Notes: generated by a model from the letters alone, not told the origin. A stretch of DNA of 64,000 nucleotides from an uncultured Agromyces sp. (GCA_913053875.1 CAJXGN010000008.1:93331-157330); one strand, 5' to 3'; numbered from the stretch's first letter, positions 53,325 to 61,597 are shown. Numbers and translations: made by a program.

Positions 53325-53882
53325 CTACAGCGCCAGCCGGTAGCCGTAGACGTGCAGCGTGCCGGGCATGAAGTCGAGCTCGGGAGACGCCGCGAAGCCG
53401 AGACGCTCGTACATCGCACGCGCCACGCGCATCGGCTCGGTCGAGTGCAGCACGATCTGGTCTCGGCCGGCCGCGCGGGCGCGGAGCACGCATGCCTCGA
53501 TCAGCATGCGACCGATTCCACGGCCCTGCGCGTCGGGCGAGACGCCCAGCAGCCGGATGCCGCCTGCGCGATCGAGGCCCGGCCAGTCGGCACGCACCCC
53601 GTACTCGGCCATGTCGTCGAACGAGACCACGCCGCCCAGCACGGCTCCGTCGGCGTCGACTGCGACGAGCACGGCGACGCCCGGGCGCTCGGCGAATGCG
53701 CCGACGTTCGCGAGCATCTCGTAGTACTGCGGCGACTCCTCGGGGGAGGCGAAGCCGTCGAGGCTCGAGTAGGCGGCGACGAGCACGCGGCCGAGCTCGG
53801 TCAGCTCGGCGGCGGTCGCCTCTCGCACGGTCAGGTCGCCGTGCGACGCGGCGGGCGCGAGCCCGGTCGTGGCGTCGGTCAT
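53325..53882 (-). CDS. GNAT-family N-acetyltransferase
   Basis: A 185-residue acetyltransferase. The acetyl-CoA-binding motif is [22 protein letters not shown] (Q/R-x-x-G-x-G/A), preceded by the usual beta hairpin ([16 protein letters not shown]) and followed by MYERLGF. The substrate is unknown. ATG 53882 overlaps the stop of trhO, so the two are co-translated. It converges on the PEBP gene with a 19-base gap. Confidence 0.88.
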   Translation of the reverse strand: MTDATTGLAPAASHGDLTVREATAAELTELGRVLVAAYSSLDGFASPEESPQYYEMLANVGAFAERPGVAVLVAVDADGAVLGGVVSFDDMAEYGVRADWPGLDRAGGIRLLGVSPDAQGRGIGRMLIEACVLRARAAGRDQIVLHSTEPMRVARAMYERLGFAASPELDFMPGTLHVYGYRLAL

Positions 53883-54823
53883 CGCGCGGCCTCCGGGGTG
53901 GCATCCGCTCGGCTCGTCGTCGTGGCACCGGCGTCGGCAGTGTGCGTCGGGCAGGCGGCCGCGTCGCAGGACGCGCAGGCGACGACGCGCGTGCGGCACG
54001 CGGCATCCGTGCAGTTGGCGACCCGGTCGGTGGGCGCGCCGCAGCCGGCGCAGCGGCCCAGCACCTCGGCGTGGTCGCTGAACGTCACCGCGCCGCGCCC
54101 GTCGAACACGTAGAGCGAGCCGTCCCACAGCCCGTCGTCGCCGTACCGCTCGCCGTACCGCACGACGCCGCCGTCGAGCTGGTACACCTCGCCGAATCCG
54201 CGGTTCGCCATGAGGCTCGAGAGCACCTCGCAGCGGATGCCGCCGGTGCAGTACGTCACGACCGGGCGGCCCTTGAGGTGGTCGTAGGTGCCCGAGTCGA
54301 GCAGCTCGACGAAGTCGCGCGTGGTCGTCGCGTCGGGCACGATCGCGCCGCGGAAGCGCCCGATCTCGGCCTCGAACGCGTTGCGCCCGTCGAAGAACGC
54401 GACCTCGTCGCCGCGCTCGGCGACCAGCTCGTGCAGCTGGTCGGGGTCGAGGCGCGTGCCGCCGCCGACCACGCCGTCGTCGTCGACGCGCAGCTCGCCC
54501 GGGGCGCCGAAGCTCACGACCTCGTCGCGCACCTTCACGCTGAGCTTGGGGAAGTCGAGGCTCCGGCCGTCGGCGTCGAGGCCCGTGCCGTCGCTCCACT
54601 TGAGGTCGGCGTCGCGGAACGCCGCGTAGTCGCGGAACTTCCGGCGCCAGCGCTTCAGCGCGTCCATCTCGCCGCCGAGCGTGCCGTTGATGCCGTGCTC
54701 CGAGACGAGGATGCGCCCGCGCAGGCCGAGCGACTCGCACAGGTCGCGCTGCCAGAGGCGCACGGCCTCGGGGTCGGCGACCGGCGCGAACCGGTAGAAG
54801 AGGAGGATCTTGGCGACGGGCAC
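53879..54823 (-). CDS. trhO: tRNA uridine-34 hydroxylase (rhodanese-like, UPF0176)
   Basis: A 314-residue rhodanese-domain protein that makes 5-hydroxyuridine at tRNA position 34. The N-terminal ferredoxin-like domain has [11 protein letters not shown], and the rhodanese domain has [19 protein letters not shown] and the catalytic Cys in [13 protein letters not shown] Cys-rich C-terminus ([14 protein letters not shown]...[10 protein letters not shown]) resembles the zinc-binding tail of this family. It ends in an Ala/Thr-rich tail. Confidence 0.92.
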   Translation of the reverse strand: MPVAKILLFYRFAPVADPEAVRLWQRDLCESLGLRGRILVSEHGINGTLGGEMDALKRWRRKFRDYAAFRDADLKWSDGTGLDADGRSLDFPKLSVKVRDEVVSFGAPGELRVDDDGVVGGGTRLDPDQLHELVAERGDEVAFFDGRNAFEAEIGRFRGAIVPDATTTRDFVELLDSGTYDHLKGRPVVTYCTGGIRCEVLSSLMANRGFGEVYQLDGGVVRYGERYGDDGLWDGSLYVFDGRGAVTFSDHAEVLGRCAGCGAPTDRVANCTDAACRTRVVACASCDAAACPTHTADAGATTTSRADATPEAAR

Positions 54824-54871
54824 CGGGCGATGCTACCGGCCGCGGCTGGGCGAGCGCCGTGCGGCCCGCGC

Positions 54872-54877
54872 TAGCGT
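54872..54877 (+). promoter_or_regulatory. -10 box TAGCGT of leaderless enoyl-CoA hydratase gene
   Basis: TAGCGT is followed by seven bases (GGCATCC) and GTG 54885. There is no ribosome site. Confidence 0.55.
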
Positions 54878-54884
54878 GGCATCC

Positions 54885-56021
54885 GTGAGTCTCGCCCCGA
54901 ACGCCGACAACGTCCGCATCCACGTGGCCGACGGGCTCGGGCACGTCACGCTCGACCGTCCCGAGGCGCTCAACGCGCTGAACCACCGGATGCTGCTGCG
55001 CCTCACCGACATCTTCACCGCCTGGCGCGACGACACCGAGGTCTCGATCGTGCTGCTCGACGGCGCGGGGGAGCGCGGGTTCTGCGCGGGCGGCGACATC
55101 CGCGAGATGTTCGAGGGCATCGCCGCGGACCGGCGCGACGACGTGCGCGCGTTCTTCCGTCACGAGTACCGCCTCGACGCGATGATCGCCGAGTACCCGA
55201 AGCCCGTCGTCGCCGTGCTCGACGGCATCACGATGGGCGGCGGCATCGGGCTGGGCGGTCACGCTGCGATCCGCATCGTGACGGAGCGGTCGCGCCTGGC
55301 CATGCCCGAGACGCGCATCGGCTTCACGCCCGACGTCGGCGGCGCTCTGCTGCTCGGCCGCGCGCCGGGCCGGCTGGGCGAGTACCTCGCGCTCACCTCC
55401 GAGTCGATGACGGATGCCGCGGCCATCGACGCCGGGTTCGCCGACTTCCTCGTGCCGAGCGCATCGCTGCCGTCGCTCGCGCAGGCGCTCCGGGAGCGCG
55501 CCGACCCCGGCACCCCGAGCGAGATCGTCATGCTCTTCGACGAGTCGCCGGAGCCCTCGCCGCTGCAGGCGAAGCGGCACTGGATCGACGACGCGTTCGC
55601 CGCCGACGACGTGCCGGGCGTGCTGACCCGGCTGCGCGAGCTCGCCGACGGCACCCGGCCCGCGCGCACGCGCGCGGGTGCGCCGGAGTTCCCCATGGTG
55701 CCGCTCGACGCGGCGTCGCGCGCCGAGGCGGCCGAGACGGCGGATGCCCTCGCCGAGCGCGCGCCCACGGCGCTCGCCGTGACCCTGCACGCCGTGCGCT
55801 CCGCGCGTGCCCTGAACGCCCTCCGCCCGGTGCTCGAGCAGGACTTCCGCCTGGTGTCGTGGTTCCTCGAGCACCCCGACCTCGCCGAGGGCATCCGCGC
55901 CCAGGTCATCGACAAGGACCGGTCGCCCCGATGGGACCCGGCCTCGCTCGACGGGCTCGAGCCCGACGTGGTGGACGCCGCCATGCGGCATCCGCTGCCT
56001 GCGCCCCTCTGGGACGACTGA
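54885..56021 (+). CDS. Enoyl-CoA hydratase/isomerase (3-hydroxyisobutyryl-CoA hydrolase type)
   Basis: A 378-residue crotonase-fold protein. The oxyanion segments are FCAGGDIREMFE and GITMGGGIGLGGHAAIRIVTERSRLAMPETRIGFTPDVGG; the longer C-terminal region and the latter sequence point to 3-hydroxyisobutyryl-CoA hydrolase of valine breakdown rather than beta-oxidation hydratase. GTG 54885 follows the TAGCGT box by seven bases and lacks a ribosome site. Valine catabolism yields propionyl-CoA, which the methylcitrate genes downstream could use. Confidence 0.88.
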   Translation: MSLAPNADNVRIHVADGLGHVTLDRPEALNALNHRMLLRLTDIFTAWRDDTEVSIVLLDGAGERGFCAGGDIREMFEGIAADRRDDVRAFFRHEYRLDAMIAEYPKPVVAVLDGITMGGGIGLGGHAAIRIVTERSRLAMPETRIGFTPDVGGALLLGRAPGRLGEYLALTSESMTDAAAIDAGFADFLVPSASLPSLAQALRERADPGTPSEIVMLFDESPEPSPLQAKRHWIDDAFAADDVPGVLTRLRELADGTRPARTRAGAPEFPMVPLDAASRAEAAETADALAERAPTALAVTLHAVRSARALNALRPVLEQDFRLVSWFLEHPDLAEGIRAQVIDKDRSPRWDPASLDGLEPDVVDAAMRHPLPAPLWDD

Positions 56022-56070
56022 GCGGACGATCGCCCCGAGGGGTTGCGCGAGCTGCGCGCGACGGCAATAC

Positions 56071-56086
56071 TAAACCACATGGTTTA
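56071..56086. promoter_or_regulatory. Operator TAAACCA-CA-TGGTTTA over the arsR start codon
   Basis: A perfect seven-base dyad with a CA spacer; the ArsR ATG (56079) lies at its centre. AATACT (56066-56071) lies seven bases before the ATG as a -10 box. Similar AAACCA/TGGTTT dyads precede other ArsR-SRPBCC pairs, so this is likely the autorepressor site, here overlapping a leaderless start. Confidence 0.7.
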
Positions 56087-56447
56087 TGGTTCGGGTGCAG
56101 CGGACGCGGCCGCCGACGACCGCCTCGACGCGGTCTTCGCCGCCCTCGCGCACCCGGTGCGCCGCGAGCTCGTGCAGAGCCTCGCGCGTGCCGACGCGCC
56201 GCTCACCATGGGGCGCGCCGCCGCCGCCCACGGGCTCTCGCCGCAACTGCTCAACAAGCACGCCGCCGCGCTCGAACGCGCCGGCGTCGTGCGCCGCGTG
56301 CCGCGAGGCCGCGAGAAGGTGCTCGAGCTCGACGCCGCGGCCCTCGCCGCCGCCCAGCAGTGGATCGGCGAGGCACGCGCCTTCTGGCAGCAGCGCTTCG
56401 ACGCCCTCGACCAGTACATCGCCGACCTGGAGGACGAATCCGCATGA
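56079..56447 (+). CDS. ArsR-family transcriptional regulator
   Basis: A 122-residue winged-helix repressor (DAVFAALAHPVRRELVQSLAR at the start, helix-turn-helix in MGRAAAAHGLSPQLLNKHAAAL, wing RRVPRGREKV). It lacks the Cys metal sites of ArsR/SmtB, like other members paired with SRPBCC proteins. ATG 56079 is chosen because it sits in the operator and seven bases after AATACT; an upstream TTG (56043) would add a segment unlike the family. Its stop overlaps the SRPBCC ATG. Confidence 0.9.
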   Translation: MVYGSGAADAAADDRLDAVFAALAHPVRRELVQSLARADAPLTMGRAAAAHGLSPQLLNKHAAALERAGVVRRVPRGREKVLELDAAALAAAQQWIGEARAFWQQRFDALDQYIADLEDESA

Positions 56448-56899
56448 CCGAACTGCGCGCAGACATCGCCCGCACCTTCCCCGTCGACCGTGAGCGCATG
56501 TGGGCGCTCTGGACCGAGGCACGGCACCTCGAACGGTGGATGCGTCCCTCGACGACCACCTACGGCGAGACCCGTGCCGAGGTCGACGCGCGAGCCGGCG
56601 GGCGATACCGCTTCGAGCTCGAGGGGCCCGACGGCCCGCTCGCGATGTCGGGCACGTTCGTCGCGTTCGAACCGCACGACCGGCTGGCCTACACCTGGCA
56701 GTGGGACGGCAGCGAGGAGGAGACGCTCGTCGAGGTCGCCTTCACGGACGGCGACGCGGGCGGCACGCTCGTGCAGCTCACCCACTCGCGATTCACGACC
56801 GCCGAGTCGGCCGCGCGCCACGGCGACGGCTGGCGCGGATGCCTCGACTCGATGTCGGCGCTGGTCGCCGAGCAGGTGGGCGTGCCGAGCGCCGACTGA
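56444..56899 (+). CDS. SRPBCC (START/Bet v1-like) domain protein
   Basis: A 151-residue AHSA1/SRPBCC protein. It has IARTFPVDRERMWALWTEARHLERWM, GGRYRFELEGPDGPLAMSGTFVAFEPHDRLAYTW and THSRFTTAESAARHGDGWRGCL. These bind hydrophobic ligands. Its ATG overlaps the stop of the ArsR gene, which presumably represses both. Confidence 0.92.
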   Translation: MTELRADIARTFPVDRERMWALWTEARHLERWMRPSTTTYGETRAEVDARAGGRYRFELEGPDGPLAMSGTFVAFEPHDRLAYTWQWDGSEEETLVEVAFTDGDAGGTLVQLTHSRFTTAESAARHGDGWRGCLDSMSALVAEQVGVPSAD

Positions 56900-56956
56900 C
56901 ACCGACTCCGGGCGCCGACCGGCGCTCCGGACCGCAAGGAGCACAGGGAGCAGATC

Positions 56957-57295
56957 ATGGCGAAATTCGTCTTCATCTACCACGCGCCGATGCCGCCGGC
57001 CGACGCGACTCCGCCGTCGCAGGAGGAGATCGACCAGGTCATGGGCGCCTGGATGGGCTGGGCCGGCCAGGTCGGCGACGACATGGTCGACTTCGGCACG
57101 CCGCTCGCGGAGGGCGTGCGCGTGATGCCCGGCGGCCTCACCGCGCCGAGCGAGCGCGAGGTCACGGGCTACACGATCATCGAGGCATCCGACCTCGACG
57201 CCGCGGTCGAGCTGGCGAAGGTGCACCCGCACCTGAACATGCCCGGCGGGTGCGAGATCGAGGTGCACGCGGCGCAGGCCGTTCCCGGAAGTTGA
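56957..57295 (+). CDS. YciI-family protein
   Basis: A 112-residue YCII/ferredoxin-like-fold protein with [34 protein letters not shown] and VEIHPHLNM-like [21 protein letters not shown]. YciI proteins are proposed to be small hydrolases/dehydrochlorinases, but most are unassigned. It lies 57 bases after the SRPBCC gene and is probably in its transcript; AAGGAG precedes the ATG. Confidence 0.88.
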   Translation: MAKFVFIYHAPMPPADATPPSQEEIDQVMGAWMGWAGQVGDDMVDFGTPLAEGVRVMPGGLTAPSEREVTGYTIIEASDLDAAVELAKVHPHLNMPGGCEIEVHAAQAVPGS

Positions 57296-57307
57296 GCGTG
57301 CCGCAGG

Positions 57308-57313
57308 TACGGT
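57308..57313 (+). promoter_or_regulatory. -10 box TACGGT of leaderless prpD
   Basis: TACGGT is followed by seven bases (GGAGCAC) and GTG 57321. This fixes the likely start at 57321 rather than the in-frame GTG at 57312, which lies inside the box. Confidence 0.5.
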
Positions 57314-57320
57314 GGAGCAC

Positions 57321-58859
57321 GTGAAGATCCACCACCTGCGCACCCACCGAAGCGACGAGCACCTGGCCCGCGAGGGCCAGCTCGCCTGGCAGTTCGCGGG
57401 CCTCGCGCTCGACCCGGTCGAGGTCGAGGCCGAGGTCTCCGACATGGTCGTCAACCGCGTGATCGACAACGCGGCGGTCGCGGCGGCGTCGCTCACGCGC
57501 GCACCCGTCGTCTCGGCGCGCAGCCAGGCCCTGTCGCATCCGGTCTCCATCGGCGGCGCCGGGGCCACCGTCTTCGGCGCCGACGCAGCCCGGCGCACCT
57601 CGCCCGAGTGGGCCGCCTGGGCGAACGGCGTCGCCGTGCGCGAGCTCGACTTCCACGACACCTTCCTCGCCGCCGACTACTCGCACCCGGGCGACAACAT
57701 CCCGCCGATCCTCGCGGTCGCCCAGCACCTCGCCGCGCACCGCGGCATCGCGGGCCGCGACGTCGTGCGCGCCATCGCGACGGCGTACGAGGTGCAGATC
57801 GACCTGGTGAAGGCCGTCTCGCTGCACGCGCACAAGATCGACCACGTCGCCCACCTCGGGCCGAGCGCGGCGGCGGGCATCGGCACGCTGCTCGGGCTCG
57901 ACCAGGAGACGATCTTCCAGGCCATCGGCCAGGCGTTGCACACGACCACAGCGACCCGGCAGTCGCGCAAGGGCGAGATCTCCACGTGGAAGGCGCACGC
58001 GCCGGCCTTCGCCGGGAAGATGGCGATCGAGGCCGTCGACCGGGCGATGCGCGGGCAGACCAGCCCGGTGCCGATCTGGGAGGGCGAGGACGGCGTGATC
58101 GCGTGGCTGCTCGACGGCCCCGACGGGTCGTACGAGGTGCCGCTGCCCGAGCTCGGCGAGCCGAAGCGGGCGATCCTCGACTCGTACACCAAGGAGCACT
58201 CGGCCGAGTACCAGGCGCAGGCGTGGATCGACCTCGCGCGCAAGCTCCACGACGAGTACCCGCTGCTGCTCGACGACCCCGCCCGCATCGAGTCGATCGT
58301 GCTCGAGACGAGCCACCACACGCACTACGTGATCGGCTCGGGCGCGAACGACCCGCAGAAGTACGACCCGACCGCGTCGCGCGAGACGCTCGACCACTCG
58401 ATCCCGTACATCTTCACCGTGGCGCTGCAGGACGGGGCCTGGCACCACGTCGACTCGTATGCGCCCGAGCGCGCCGGCCGCCCCGACACGATCGAGCTCT
58501 GGCGCAAGGTCACGACCGTCGAGGACCAGGAGTGGACGCGCCGCTACCACTCGCTCGACATCTCGGAGAAGGCGTTCGGCGGCCGGGTGGTCATCCGGCT
58601 CGCCGACGGCGGCGAGATCACCGACGAGATCGCGGTGGCCGACGCCCACCCGCTGGGCGCCCGCCCGTTCGGGCGCGACCAGTACGTGCAGAAGTTCCGC
58701 ACGCTCGCCGAGCGCTCGCTCGAGGCATCCGAGATCGACCGCTTCCTCGACCTGGCCGTGCGCCTGCCCGAGCTCGCACCCGACGAGCTCGGCGCGCTCA
58801 CCTTCACGGCCGCCCCGGGCCTGCTCACGGCGATCGAGACGCCCGAGGGCCTGTTCTAG
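57321..58859 (+). CDS. prpD: 2-methylcitrate dehydratase (MmgE/PrpD family)
   Basis: A 512-residue PrpD enzyme, dehydrating 2-methylcitrate to cis-2-methylaconitate in the methylcitrate cycle. Conserved family stretches include [58 protein letters not shown] and [22 protein letters not shown] 57321 is chosen over the in-frame GTG at 57312 on the leaderless spacing. It is followed by a repeat-bearing gap and then prpB. Confidence 0.93.
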   Translation: MKIHHLRTHRSDEHLAREGQLAWQFAGLALDPVEVEAEVSDMVVNRVIDNAAVAAASLTRAPVVSARSQALSHPVSIGGAGATVFGADAARRTSPEWAAWANGVAVRELDFHDTFLAADYSHPGDNIPPILAVAQHLAAHRGIAGRDVVRAIATAYEVQIDLVKAVSLHAHKIDHVAHLGPSAAAGIGTLLGLDQETIFQAIGQALHTTTATRQSRKGEISTWKAHAPAFAGKMAIEAVDRAMRGQTSPVPIWEGEDGVIAWLLDGPDGSYEVPLPELGEPKRAILDSYTKEHSAEYQAQAWIDLARKLHDEYPLLLDDPARIESIVLETSHHTHYVIGSGANDPQKYDPTASRETLDHSIPYIFTVALQDGAWHHVDSYAPERAGRPDTIELWRKVTTVEDQEWTRRYHSLDISEKAFGGRVVIRLADGGEITDEIAVADAHPLGARPFGRDQYVQKFRTLAERSLEASEIDRFLDLAVRLPELAPDELGALTFTAAPGLLTAIETPEGLF

Positions 58860-58898
58860 CCGCGGGCCGCGGGGCGCGAGGCGCGAGGCGCGAGGCGG

Positions 58899-58990
58899 CG
58901 CTTTTCAGGAGTCAGGTGTCGAACAGATTCGTACATGCGGCGTGTCGCGCCCGGTTATGTCAGTTTGGGCACCCAACTCCTGAAAAGTGC
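58899..58990. repeat. Second inverted-repeat element with CTTTTCAGGAG ends
   Basis: GCGCTTTTCAGGAGTCAGGTGTCGAACAG-like left arm (58899-58927) and right arm (58960-58990, ending ACTCCTGAAAAGTGC) are imperfect reverse complements with a ~30-base centre. It lies between prpD and prpB. It shares the CTTTTCAGGAG ends and an internal GTCGAAC with the element at 10137-10270, while the rest differs, as in a dispersed palindromic repeat family. Confidence 0.65.
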
Positions 58991-59028
58991 CCCAACCAGC
59001 GGGCGGCGGATGCCCCGGGGCGCAGCCG

Positions 59029-59034
59029 TAGGCT
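59029..59034 (+). promoter_or_regulatory. -10 box TAGGCT of leaderless prpB
   Basis: TAGGCT is followed by GGGCGC (six bases) and ATG 59041, the same spacing as hemB and with no ribosome site. Confidence 0.6.
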
Positions 59035-59040
59035 GGGCGC

Positions 59041-59940
59041 ATGCTCTACGCACAGACCGCGCCCGCCGAGAAGCGACGCCTCTTCCGCGAACGACTCGCC
59101 TCGGGTGAGCTGCTCCGCTTCCCCGGCGCGTTCAACCCGCTGAGCGCCCGGCTCATCGAGCGCAAGGGGTTCGACGGCGTCTACATCTCGGGCGCGGTGC
59201 TCTCCGCCGACCTCGGCCTGCCCGACATCGGCCTCACCACGCTGACCGAGGTCGCCGGCCGCGCCAAGCAGATCGCCCGCATGACCGACCTGCCCGCCAT
59301 CGTCGACGCCGACACCGGCTTCGGCGAGCCGATGAACGTCGCCCGCACGGTGCAGGAGATGGAGGACGCCGGGCTCGCGGGCCTGCACATCGAAGACCAG
59401 GTGAACCCCAAGCGCTGCGGCCACCTCGACGGCAAGCAGGTCGTCGACGAGCACACCGCGCTCCAGCGCATCCGCGCCGCCGCCGACGCCCGGCGTGACG
59501 AGAACTTCCTCATCATGGCGCGCACCGACATCCGCGCGGTCGACGGCTTCGAGGCATCCGTCGACCGTGCCAAGGCGCTCGTCGACGCCGGCGCCGACGC
59601 GATCTTCCCCGAGGCGATGGCCTCGCTCGACGAGTTCGCCGCGATGCGCGCCGCCGTCGACGTGCCGCTGCTGGCCAACATGACCGAGTTCGGCAAGGGC
59701 GAGCTCCACACGGCGCAGCAGCTCGCAGACGTGGGCATGAACATCGTGATCTGGCCGGTGTCGCTGCTGCGCCTCGCGATGGGCGCCGCCGAGGCGGGAC
59801 TCGACGAGCTCGAGGCATCCGGCAACCTGGTCGGCAAGCTCGGCGCCATGCAGCATCGCGCCGAGCTGTACGACCTCATCGACTACGAGGGGTACAACCG
59901 GTTCGACTCGTCGGTCTTCAACTTCCGCGTCGCGCGCTGA
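59041..59940 (+). CDS. prpB: Methylisocitrate lyase
   Basis: A 299-residue isocitrate-lyase-superfamily enzyme that splits 2-methylisocitrate to pyruvate and succinate. It shows the GAFNPLSARLIERKGFDGVYISGA start, the catalytic-loop signature NPKRCGHLDGK (K-R-C-G-H), and ARTDIRAVDGFE. It probably has its own leaderless promoter inside the prp cluster, separate from prpD. Two GAGGCATCCG octamers lie in its coding sequence. Confidence 0.95.
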   Translation: MLYAQTAPAEKRRLFRERLASGELLRFPGAFNPLSARLIERKGFDGVYISGAVLSADLGLPDIGLTTLTEVAGRAKQIARMTDLPAIVDADTGFGEPMNVARTVQEMEDAGLAGLHIEDQVNPKRCGHLDGKQVVDEHTALQRIRAAADARRDENFLIMARTDIRAVDGFEASVDRAKALVDAGADAIFPEAMASLDEFAAMRAAVDVPLLANMTEFGKGELHTAQQLADVGMNIVIWPVSLLRLAMGAAEAGLDELEASGNLVGKLGAMQHRAELYDLIDYEGYNRFDSSVFNFRVAR

Positions 59941-60030
59941 ACGACCCGGGTGCGCGGGGCAGGGCGAGCGGATGCCCCGGGGCGGCCCCCACCAATAGGC
60001 TGGAGGTCCAGCCGACGTGACGGGGGCGCC

Positions 60031-61161
60031 ATGAACGAGCAGCAGACCGAGCCCGAGATCCGCAAGGGCCTCGCGGGGGTGTACGTCGACACGACGGCCA
60101 TCTCGAAGGTGAACCCCGAGACGAATTCGCTGCTCTACCGCGGCTACCCCGTGCAGGAGCTCGCTGCGTCGGTGACGTTCGAGGAGGTCGCCTACCTGCT
60201 CTGGAACGGTGAGCTGCCCGACGAGCGCCAGCTCGCCGCGTTCGAGCAGCGCGAGCGGTCGCTGCGCGGGCTCGACCACACCGTGAAGCGCGTCATCGAC
60301 GAGCTGCCGCTCACCGCGCACCCCATGGACGTCGTGCGCACCGCGGTCAGCGTCATCGGCGCACGCGACCCGAAGGCGCGCGAGTCGTCACCCGACGTGA
60401 ACCTCGACATCGCGATGCGGCTGTTCGCGCAGCTGCCGTCGATCGTCGCGTACGACCAGCGTCGCCGCCACGAGCTCGACATGGTCGAGCCGCGCGACGA
60501 CCTCGGCTACTCGGCGAACTTCCTCTTCATGACCTTCGGCGAGCTGCCCGAATTGCCGGTCGTGAGCGCGTTCGACGTGTCGATGATCCTGTACGCGGAG
60601 CACTCGTTCAACGCGTCGACGTTCACGGCGCGGGTGATCACGTCGACGCTGTCGGACATCTACTCCGCAGTCGTCGGCGCGATCGGCGCGTTGAAGGGCC
60701 CGCTGCACGGCGGGGCGAACGAGGCGGTCATGCACGCGTTCGGCGAGATCGGGTCGGCCGACCGGGCCGAGGCCTGGCTCGACGACGCACTGGCCTCGAA
60801 GAAGAAGGTCATGGGCTTCGGGCACCGCGTCTACAAGCACGGTGACTCGCGCGTGCCGACCATGCGCGACGCGATGGAGCGCATGCTCGAGCACTACGAC
60901 CGCCCCGACCTCTACGACCTCTACGTCACGCTCGAGCAGGCCATGGACGAGCGCAAGGGCATCAAGCCGAACCTCGACTACCCGGCCGGCCCGACCTACC
61001 ACGTGATGGGCTTCGACACCGAGACGTTCACGCCCCTGTTCGTCGCGAGCCGAGTCGTCGGCTGGACCGCGCACATCATGGAGCAGCTCGACGGCAACTC
61101 GCTGATCCGCCCGCTGTCGGTCTACGACGGCTCCGACGAGCGGCACGTGCCCAACCGCTGA
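60031..61161 (+). CDS. prpC: 2-methylcitrate synthase (citrate synthase family)
   Basis: A 376-residue type II-like citrate synthase that condenses propionyl-CoA with oxaloacetate. The catalytic His is in GPLHGGANEAVM and MGFGHRVYKHGD, and the Asp/Arg region lies in NLDYPAGPTYHVMGF. Prp-type sequences are shorter than citrate synthase GltA, as here. TAGGCT at 59996-60001 would give a 22-base leader before ATG 60031. With prpD and prpB it completes the methylcitrate cycle for propionyl-CoA use; a citrate synthase side activity is possible. Confidence 0.92.
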   Translation: MNEQQTEPEIRKGLAGVYVDTTAISKVNPETNSLLYRGYPVQELAASVTFEEVAYLLWNGELPDERQLAAFEQRERSLRGLDHTVKRVIDELPLTAHPMDVVRTAVSVIGARDPKARESSPDVNLDIAMRLFAQLPSIVAYDQRRRHELDMVEPRDDLGYSANFLFMTFGELPELPVVSAFDVSMILYAEHSFNASTFTARVITSTLSDIYSAVVGAIGALKGPLHGGANEAVMHAFGEIGSADRAEAWLDDALASKKKVMGFGHRVYKHGDSRVPTMRDAMERMLEHYDRPDLYDLYVTLEQAMDERKGIKPNLDYPAGPTYHVMGFDTETFTPLFVASRVVGWTAHIMEQLDGNSLIRPLSVYDGSDERHVPNR

Positions 61162-61227
61162 CCCGCTGGCGGAAGGGTACAAGGAGGGCGCACCGACGCG
61201 GCGGGCGGGCTTGTCCGAGAGCGCCAA

Positions 61228-61247
61228 CGGATGCCCCGGGGCATCCG
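61228..61247. terminator. Palindrome CGGATGCCCC/GGGGCATCCG after prpC
   Basis: A perfect 20-base palindrome made of two head-to-head octamers, as at 9099-9124. It lies 66 bases after the prpC stop and is a candidate terminator for the prp cluster, just before the last actinobacterial promoter of the window. Confidence 0.5.
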
Positions 61248-61255
61248 CCCTGTCC

Positions 61256-61261
61256 TACAGT
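61256..61261 (+). promoter_or_regulatory. -10 box TACAGT of the truncated leaderless gene
   Basis: TACAGT, a six-base gap, and GTG 61268 match the leaderless layout of the actinobacterial part. It is the last such signal before the sequence changes character. Confidence 0.5.
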
Positions 61262-61267
61262 GCACCC

Positions 61268-61597
61268 GTGCACATGTTCTTCCGGACCCTCCTCCACTTC
61301 GCCTGGTTCTCGCGCCGCAAGCACGGCCTCGGCCACTACGTGGACCCGGTTCACGCGGCCGGCGGCATTTTCATGCAGGAAGGCGACAGCGGACAACCGG
61401 TCGAGGCCATCCAGTCGATGCTGGCCATTTACGGCTACGATGTCGGGATCACCGGCGTTTTCGACGAGAACACCGCCGCCGATGTCGCCGCCTTCCAGCG
61501 GCACTTCCGTCCCGAACGCGTCGATGGCGTCGCCGACGCGTCCACCATCGAAACGCTGCACCGGCTGTTGTCCGCGCTGCCGTCCTGGGCGTCGTAG
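61268..61597 (+). pseudogene. Chimeric reading frame: actinobacterial thioesterase start joined to alphaproteobacterial amidase end
   Basis: The 109-residue frame joins two unrelated parts. The first ~20 residues (MHMFFRTLLHFAWFSRRKHG; the GTG adds a Val) resemble the N-terminus of actinobacterial acyl-CoA thioesterases, and follow a leaderless actinobacterial promoter. From about GLGHYVDPVHAAGG onward the sequence is the C-terminal peptidoglycan-binding domain (GDSGQPVEAIQSMLAIYGYDVGITG, FQRHFRPERVDGVADASTI) of a rhizobial N-acetylmuramoyl-L-alanine amidase (AmpD/AmiD type). Neither half is complete. The join, near 61325-61345, is best read as an assembly or amplification chimera, not a true fusion gene. 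Confidence 0.7.
61320..61370. other. Putative chimeric junction 1 (actinobacterial to alphaproteobacterial DNA)
   Basis: Upstream of this zone: leaderless TAnnnT promoters, abundant GGATGCC/GGCATCC octamers, very high third-position GC. Downstream: AT-richer codons (ATT, GAA, GTT), alphaproteobacterial families, no octamer signature in expected density. The exact breakpoint cannot be fixed because both sides could encode G-L-G-H-Y. Confidence 0.65.

Noticed and set aside
56043..56447. Longer ArsR starting at TTG 56043
   Set aside because: It would add residues unlike the family and place the operator within the coding region; ATG 56079 fits the -10 spacing.
57312..57320. prpD start at GTG 57312
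   Set aside because: This GTG lies in the putative -10 box; GTG 57321 has the seven-base leaderless spacing and gives the usual family N-terminus.
61268..61597. A genuinely new thioesterase-peptidoglycan-binding fusion protein
   Set aside because: The thioesterase part is only ~20 residues, the amidase lacks its catalytic domain, and genome signatures change at the same point.
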